Shown in pieces: positions 56,201 through 62,000 of a DNA stretch of 62,000 nt. The stretch spans positions 147,501 to 209,500 of the forward strand of contig JACVTC010000049.1 in the NCBI GenBank assembly GCA_016946835.1, written 5' to 3'. Source of the DNA: Neocallimastix lanati (nom. inval.). Taxonomy: Eukaryota > Neocallimastigomycota > Neocallimastigomycetes > Neocallimastigales > Neocallimastigaceae. Under the pieces are notes generated by a model, which was not told the DNA's origin, searched no databases, and worked only from the letters and a program-made list of their open reading frames with translations. Positions within the stretch are counted from its first letter, which is position 1; every line of letters begins with the position of its first letter. The position numbers were made by a program, and so were the translations under genes.

Positions 56201-59200
56201 ATCCTGAAATACCTAAAAGACAAAGTTCACTTAAAATTTCATTATCTTCACGAGCCTTTTGAGGGTCATAAACATTTTCAAAGTTATAATCAATATCTTC
56301 AAAGATTAAACTAAGAGTAGCCATAATTGGGCACCAGGAAGCACTAAACATTGGCTTAACAATTTCTCTTTGAGTAGCAATCTTATATTTATCAACGTTA
56401 CGCTTGTTATGCGAACCACCTTTAATTAATTCTTGACTAAGCTTTTGAATCTTTTCAACTTCCTTATAGTAAAGTTCCTTACGTTCTTGTTCGGATAAAA
56501 GTTGACCCTTAGCTATCTTGGAAATTTGATTAGCTTGTTCTTCTTCCATAACAATTTCATTATTTGAAATTTCATCAAAAATTTCTGAAAGAAATTCATC
56601 AGGTAAATCAGCATTGTTGTTAATACCTCTATTATTCTTAATGAAATCAGATTTTTCCATTCTATTCTTAATTTGAGAAGAGTGTTGATCGGTATTCAAC
56701 ATAATAACAGAGAAAGCCAAAGTGTAAGCCGTATCAGCGTTAGCAAAAACAGTGGGGTTATTATCACAGTAACGATCAGCAAACTTTTCCATTAAACGAT
56801 CAATCTTTTGAGATTCACCTGGTAAACGGAAAGCCTGCAAGAACTTTCTGATGGCGTCAACAAATGGAAGATCATAAAAGTCCATAGCATCAACAAATTT
56901 ATGCATTAATTGAATGTTAAACTCATCACCTTCACCCAAATATTCACCTATAGCAACCTTATTAAGACCTGAGGTATTGTGAAGAAATTGACTAATGGCA
57001 TCTAAATCTCTAGTTAAGAAACCTTCTTTAATTAAAAATTCAATACCTTTCTTTGGACGAATATTAAATAGGTTAATACCTTTCGAGAGAGCATGTTTCT
57101 TTGAAAGGACTTCTTCAAATTTTGCATTAAGAGCTTCACTGGAAACACTAGATTGAATAGGTGGATTATTATTTTGATGATTAATATCATTTAAAGAAAT
57201 AGATCCAAGTGGATTTTTATATATTAAAACATTATGGATTTGGTTTTGAGGAAGTAAAGCATCTCTGAAACTAGCAGAATTAGGATTAGAATAGGTACTC
57301 AAATTAGAGAAGGAATTATTCTTTTGCATTGTGTAATTCTTTCCATCCTCTTGTCTTAATGCCTGTAAATTAAGGGTAGAAGAAGCAGGACTACTAGTAA
57401 CAGAATTTCTCTTCTTTTGTGAATTATTTAAAGTACCATCTGAACCATTTTCAATTTCATCATCAATACCATTCATACTAAGATCGTTTGGATCTTCAGT
57501 ATTTGGTTGTAATTCCTTGGTCCATTCCACCATAGAATTAATTATAGAAACAAGACATTTGGTACCACAGATACGAAGTTCATTTTCTTGTTGAATAGAA
57601 ATATCATTTTGATTTGAGGATTTATTATTCTTCTTAAGACCACGACCTTGAGCTATACGAGCACAAGAATTGATTAATTTCTCGAAAATACTTTCTAAAT
57701 TTAAATCACAATCGTAATTAAGATAAATATCTACAAGGGTTTGAGGATTTTCACAAACCTTTAAAAGACCTTCCAAAAGTTTTTTCTTCTGAATGAAACT
57801 TGAACTACCCATATCCAAAATATGAAGATAAATGGTATTAAGAATAACTTCAATTTCAGCCTTTAATGGGGCCTTATAGAACCTAAGCATCATAATAAAT
57901 ATAGATAAACTCAATTCAAAAATAAGAGGATTTTCTGAAATTCCATTCTTTGAGATAGAGATACAAAGATAATTCTTAATCATATCGCAATATAATGGAT
58001 CCGTTTGGAAAACTGGACCTGAATTAGTAATTATGGATAAAATTAATTCAAGTGCAACTGTTCTAGCCTTTATCGAAGTAGGGGAAAGATCCACTGCAGT
58101 ATGGGATGTAGAAATGGCATTACTAAATGAAACGGCTTGGCCGTTATCCTTAAATAAGGATAATTGACAAAGTAATCTAAAAACAAGGAAAACATCTTTT
58201 CTTAATAATTCATTATAATAAGCAATGGTTGGATCATATGGATTACGAGAAGTATTTCCACCTATATTACTACTTATTGAATAAGATTTTACTCGAGTTT
58301 TAATATGCATTTTTGTTGGACTCTTTTTACCATCTTCCTCATTATTAGCCGTCACTATTGTTGATGAATCATTTTTATCATTTTCATTTTCATTTCCATT
58401 TTCATTTGCATTTTCTCCTTCAACATTAGCCGTTGAGGTCTGGTGTTTATCATTAATTTCAGAATTTTCAGTAACATTGTTTGGTATATTTGAATCACTA
58501 CCCTGACTAGATTGTGGATCTTTATGATAATCTGAAAGTTGCTCAACAACTTCTCTTAAAGGTGCAGTTTTTGAAAGTTTTAATAATGTACCATTTTCAA
58601 TATGTTTAGATAAAACATAAGAATAGCGCTCCATACGTGAAAATACTAAATTTATCATTTGAGTAAGAACAGCTTTAGCAGTAATATGATTATTAGAATT
58701 CTTTGAAAATATATAAATATTAAAACAAGTCTGAATTAATTTTAATAGAGTTACATGATGTACTTCACAAGAAGTAGAAGTAACGGCTGTTAATAAAGTA
58801 CTTAAAACTTTTAATTGTACATTATCATCCGATGCTGCTAATGAAAATGATGAACAAATAATATGAATAATTTCATCTATTAAAAATGCTGGAGATGGGT
58901 ATTGAGGATGTTTATTATTAGATTTGTTATCAGCTGGAGTAGTTGTTTCTGTTTCCGATACTATACTAGCATTTGAACTTGGATTTGCGTTTTCTTCACC
59001 TTCTGGTCCCTTAATATCTTTTATAATACCAGAAGTAATGTTTGGAGTAGGTACTGGTTCCTGATTAATATCTAATGGTGTTGAACCTGTCAACATACGA
59101 TGTGAAATTAAATACTGAAGTGCATCTAAAGTAATTTCTCTAATTCTTACTGGATTTTTTGGATTTAAAGCTAATTTAAATGGTTCCCAATATTTTTCAG

Positions 59201-60004
59201 CACTATTTTTTTTTTTTTTTTGTATTAAATTTAAATTGAAATTTTATTTAAAAAATATAATGCATTAAATTATATAATTTTTTATGATAAAAAAAATAAA
59301 AAATAAAAAATAATGTTTTTAAAATTATTAATATTGCCATTTAGATTAAAATAAAAAAAAAAAAAAAAAAAAATTAAATAGAAATAAAATATATATATAT
59401 ATATAATTTTATTATATAAACTCTATAAAAAAAAATCAAACAAAAGTAATTTATTTATATCTTTTTTTATAAGAATAGCTTTAATAATGAAAATATTAAT
59501 TTTTTTTCTTAAAAAAAAAAATAATTTGTTTTATAAATATACATATAATCATATTTATATCTTGTTGCTATTTATCTAATATTATTTATCAGTATAAATT
59601 CAGCTATCTATTATATTTAATATTTAATCATTATTTACTTACCTAATAAGAGTAACTTTAATTTTTGTTTCTGTTGGTTCTGATATATTACTTATTTCTG
59701 TAGGTTCATCTTGTTTACTATTTTCTATTACTTCATCAGTTTTTTCTACCTCAGCTGTATTTGATTCTTGAGTAGTGGTATCAATATTTTCATTATTTAT
59801 ATTTTCGGCTTCATTTTGTGGTGACAAAGATTTTTCATTTTGTTGTTCTTGTACTAATTTAAAATCTTCCTTAAGAATTTCAAGAGTTGAAATTATAGAT
59901 TCTTTTAACTTTTTTTGTTTATTTCCAGTTTCTTCTAATATTTTATTTAAATATATCTGAACTTGTTGTATCAAATCTTCATTTTTATATGCTTGCTTTT
60001 TCAT
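53235..60004 (-). CDS. SEC7: Sec7/BIG-type ARF guanine-nucleotide exchange factor
   Basis: Large Golgi ARF-GEF that loads ARF with GTP for trans-Golgi and endosomal coat assembly. Two exons: 60004-59643 and 59202-53235; phases agree, giving 2109 aa (yeast Sec7 about 2000). The N-terminus (MKKQAYKNEDLIQQVQIYLN) is followed by an acidic linker, then the DCB start (AEKYWEPFKLALNPKNPVRI, LDALQYLISHRMLTG). A HUS box YDCDL lies near residue 617. The SEC7 domain is at about 825-1020: FNIRPKKGIEFLIKEGFL, AIGEYLGEGDEFN, FRLPGESQKIDRLMEKFA with the glutamic finger near 913, and FSVIMLNTDQHSSQIKNRM. Downstream HDS-type helical repeats are recognisable (WCPIMATLSLIFED, ASFAIDSLRQLTMKYF, GWKGIFSVL). Several low-complexity Asn/Glu/Ser linkers lie between blocks. 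A long A run follows the stop. Only one intron despite its size. The catalytic residues look intact. Confidence 0.96.
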
Positions 60005-62000
60005 TTTAGTGTAATATTATATTTATCAAAAATAAAAAATAAAAAAAAATAAAATAGTATTTCGAATATTTAAAATTTACTGTTTATTTATTAATTCACA
60101 TAAATACGATTTGATAATAATAAAAAGTAAATAAAATAAATTAATCTAAATTTTAATATATTTATTCTATATGTAATTGTAAATTCTCGTCTTAATTCTT
60201 ATTATTGCAAACTTTTTAATTTTTTATTCTTTACTAAATATTGCATTTTTTAATAGTTATATATATATTAAAATTGATATAAAATAAATATTTTATATTA
60301 TATAAATATATAAATAAAGATATTAGTATATATAGATTTATTATAAAATAAAAAAAAATAAAATAAAATAAATAAAAAAAGTATATAATAAAAATAAAAT
60401 AAAAATTTTCAATTAAACTTTTAAAATTTCTATTTATAATACAAATTAAATGAATTTAAATATTAATTGATATAAATTTATTATTATTTATCTTAATCAT
60501 TGATATTGATATTTTTTTATATTAAATTATATTGTGTTACAACTCAACAATAAAAATTGAATTAATTTGTTTGTAAATAATACTTTTAATATTCAAAAAT
60601 AAATAAATAATTGTTTACTTATTTATTTATTATTTGTTTAATTATATGCTGTATGTATTATTATTATTAAATATAAAAATTTTTATTCGAATATTGATTG
60701 AATATTTTATAAAAAAGTAAAAGTAAAAAACATTAAAAAAAAAATAGAAAAAAATTAGGTTTAAATATTTATTTATAAAAAATAATATATATCATTTTTT
60801 AAATTTTATTTCATAATTAATATATTTCATTATTATCCAATTTAAACATTACAAGCATTTTCAATATTTTATTTTCATTTCAACAATATTTAATTCGATA
60901 ATATTTACTTATTGTTGTAGTAAAGTTATAGTTTTTATTATTAATTATATCAATTATTTTTTATTTATTGCATAATTATTTTTGTTTTTATTACTATTTA
61001 TTAAATATAATATTTTTGATATAATTTATTTAATATTTAAACTTTTTCTTTTTTACTTTACGTTTAAAAATAATCTTGAATATTATAATATAATAATAAC
61101 AAAAGTTTACAATAATAAATCAAAATTAAGGTATTATTTGATGAGAAAATAATTTATATTTTTATTATTTAAAATTTATAATCTATAAATTTCTTTTTAA
61201 TATAAAAAAATCTGTTTATTATTTTATTATTTTTAAAAAAAAAATTATAAATAAATAGAAAAAATATAAAAATAAAAAAAATTAAAAATTAAAATAAACA
61301 AGAGTGATGATGATTGTTTTAATTAATATATAAATCAATTACAACAATCGATATTATTAATAAATTTATTAATAAGTTATTTAAAAAAATAATAAATATA
61401 TATATATAAAAATATAAATATTATTAATATTATTAATTTATATATCAAAATATATATAAATATTATTAAAATTAATAATTTATATATCAATTTCATTACA
61501 TTTTTTAATAATATAAAAAATAATATATAACTACTATCAAAATATATAAATAAATATATTAATAAATAAATAAATTAATTAATTAATTAAATTAAATAAA
61601 TAAATATATTAATAAATAAATAAATTAAATAAATAAATAAATTAAATAATAAATAAATAAACAAAATAGTTATAAATACAAAAAAAAAAAAAAGAAAAAT
61701 CAATGATTAAATTTTACAGATGTAAAAAATAATATATTGTTAATATAATATAACAAATATATTAAAGTATAATAAGTTGTATATAAATTTTAATACTTGA
61801 TTTATATTGTATTTACAAATTGAAATTAATAATATTTATATTTGTAATTATTTTTTTAATTATGACATAAAAAAATTGAAATTAAATTATTCTTTATATT
61901 TTAATATATAATATCCATATATATATTTATTTACAAATATATAATTATATATATAACAGTACAAATATAAAATTTTGATCAAAGGATTAGTTTATAATAA
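60005..62000. other. A/T-rich spacer, no gene seen
   Basis: Upstream region of SEC7. Nearly all A and T, with AAATAAATAAATT repeats at about 61545-61665. No coding or RNA signal seen; no promoter motif assigned. Confidence 0.6.

Overview
The window is nuclear DNA of a very AT-rich eukaryote, most likely a fungus and best matched by an anaerobic gut fungus (Neocallimastigomycota). Reasons: protein genes with short spliceosomal introns (GTAAGT/GTATGT-type donors, TTAG/ATAG/AAAG acceptors); exons of ordinary composition in near-pure A/T spacers full of A or T runs; a fungal-type C2-plus-AGC kinase; and several decayed LINE copies. An AT-rich amoebozoan with poly-Asn proteins is the main alternative. 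The assignment is inference; no rRNA or species marker is present.

Six protein genes are supported, with exon structures worked out by joining splice-site-bounded segments whose phases all agree. (1) 1-8496, minus, partial: a PHIP/BRWD-family WD40, crypto-Tudor and bromodomain protein, 11 exons, running off the left edge. (2) 19696-21802, minus: a 558-aa C2 plus AGC kinase of the Ypk1/Gad8/SGK type, with a probable 9-bp microexon. (3) 35075-35614, plus: adenine phosphoribosyltransferase, intronless. (4) 41823-42719, plus: a small secreted CAP/SCP protein, three exons. (5) 45122-48354, plus: an 857-aa PH-domain coiled-coil protein, five exons. (6) 48920-49884, plus: ribosomal protein uS11 (RPS14), four exons, the first coding exon being only the ATG. 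(7, the largest) 53235-60004, minus: a 2109-aa Sec7/BIG-type ARF exchange factor, two exons. That makes seven loci if the partial left-edge gene is counted. They are unrelated housekeeping, signalling and trafficking genes, with no sign of a cluster.

Mobile DNA: four copies of one non-LTR retrotransposon (LINE) family. Copy A (about 11950-15600, mainly minus) has 5' leader, endonuclease and C-terminal parts but no recognisable reverse transcriptase, and abuts an opposite-facing 3' fragment. Copy B (15606-18150 or a little beyond, minus) has RT plus C-terminus and a poly-A tail. Copy C (36474-39460, plus) runs from leader through endonuclease and RT and is heavily broken. Copy D (50519-51958, plus) is the youngest: an open C-terminal reading frame, a 45-nt A tail and an exceptionally long target-site duplication of about 178 bp.

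The rest is A/T repeat: a heptanucleotide TTATTTA satellite in both orientations (24035-24890 and 26695-27890), TTTA and ATT microsatellites, minisatellites whose units carry long A/T runs, and stretches where I see nothing. Two items do not fit: a roughly 190-bp GC-rich island at 31315-31505 with a bacterial-looking ribosome-binding site and start codon, and a compact GC-rich hairpin followed by a T run on the minus strand at 26310-26336. I found no convincing new multi-gene system.
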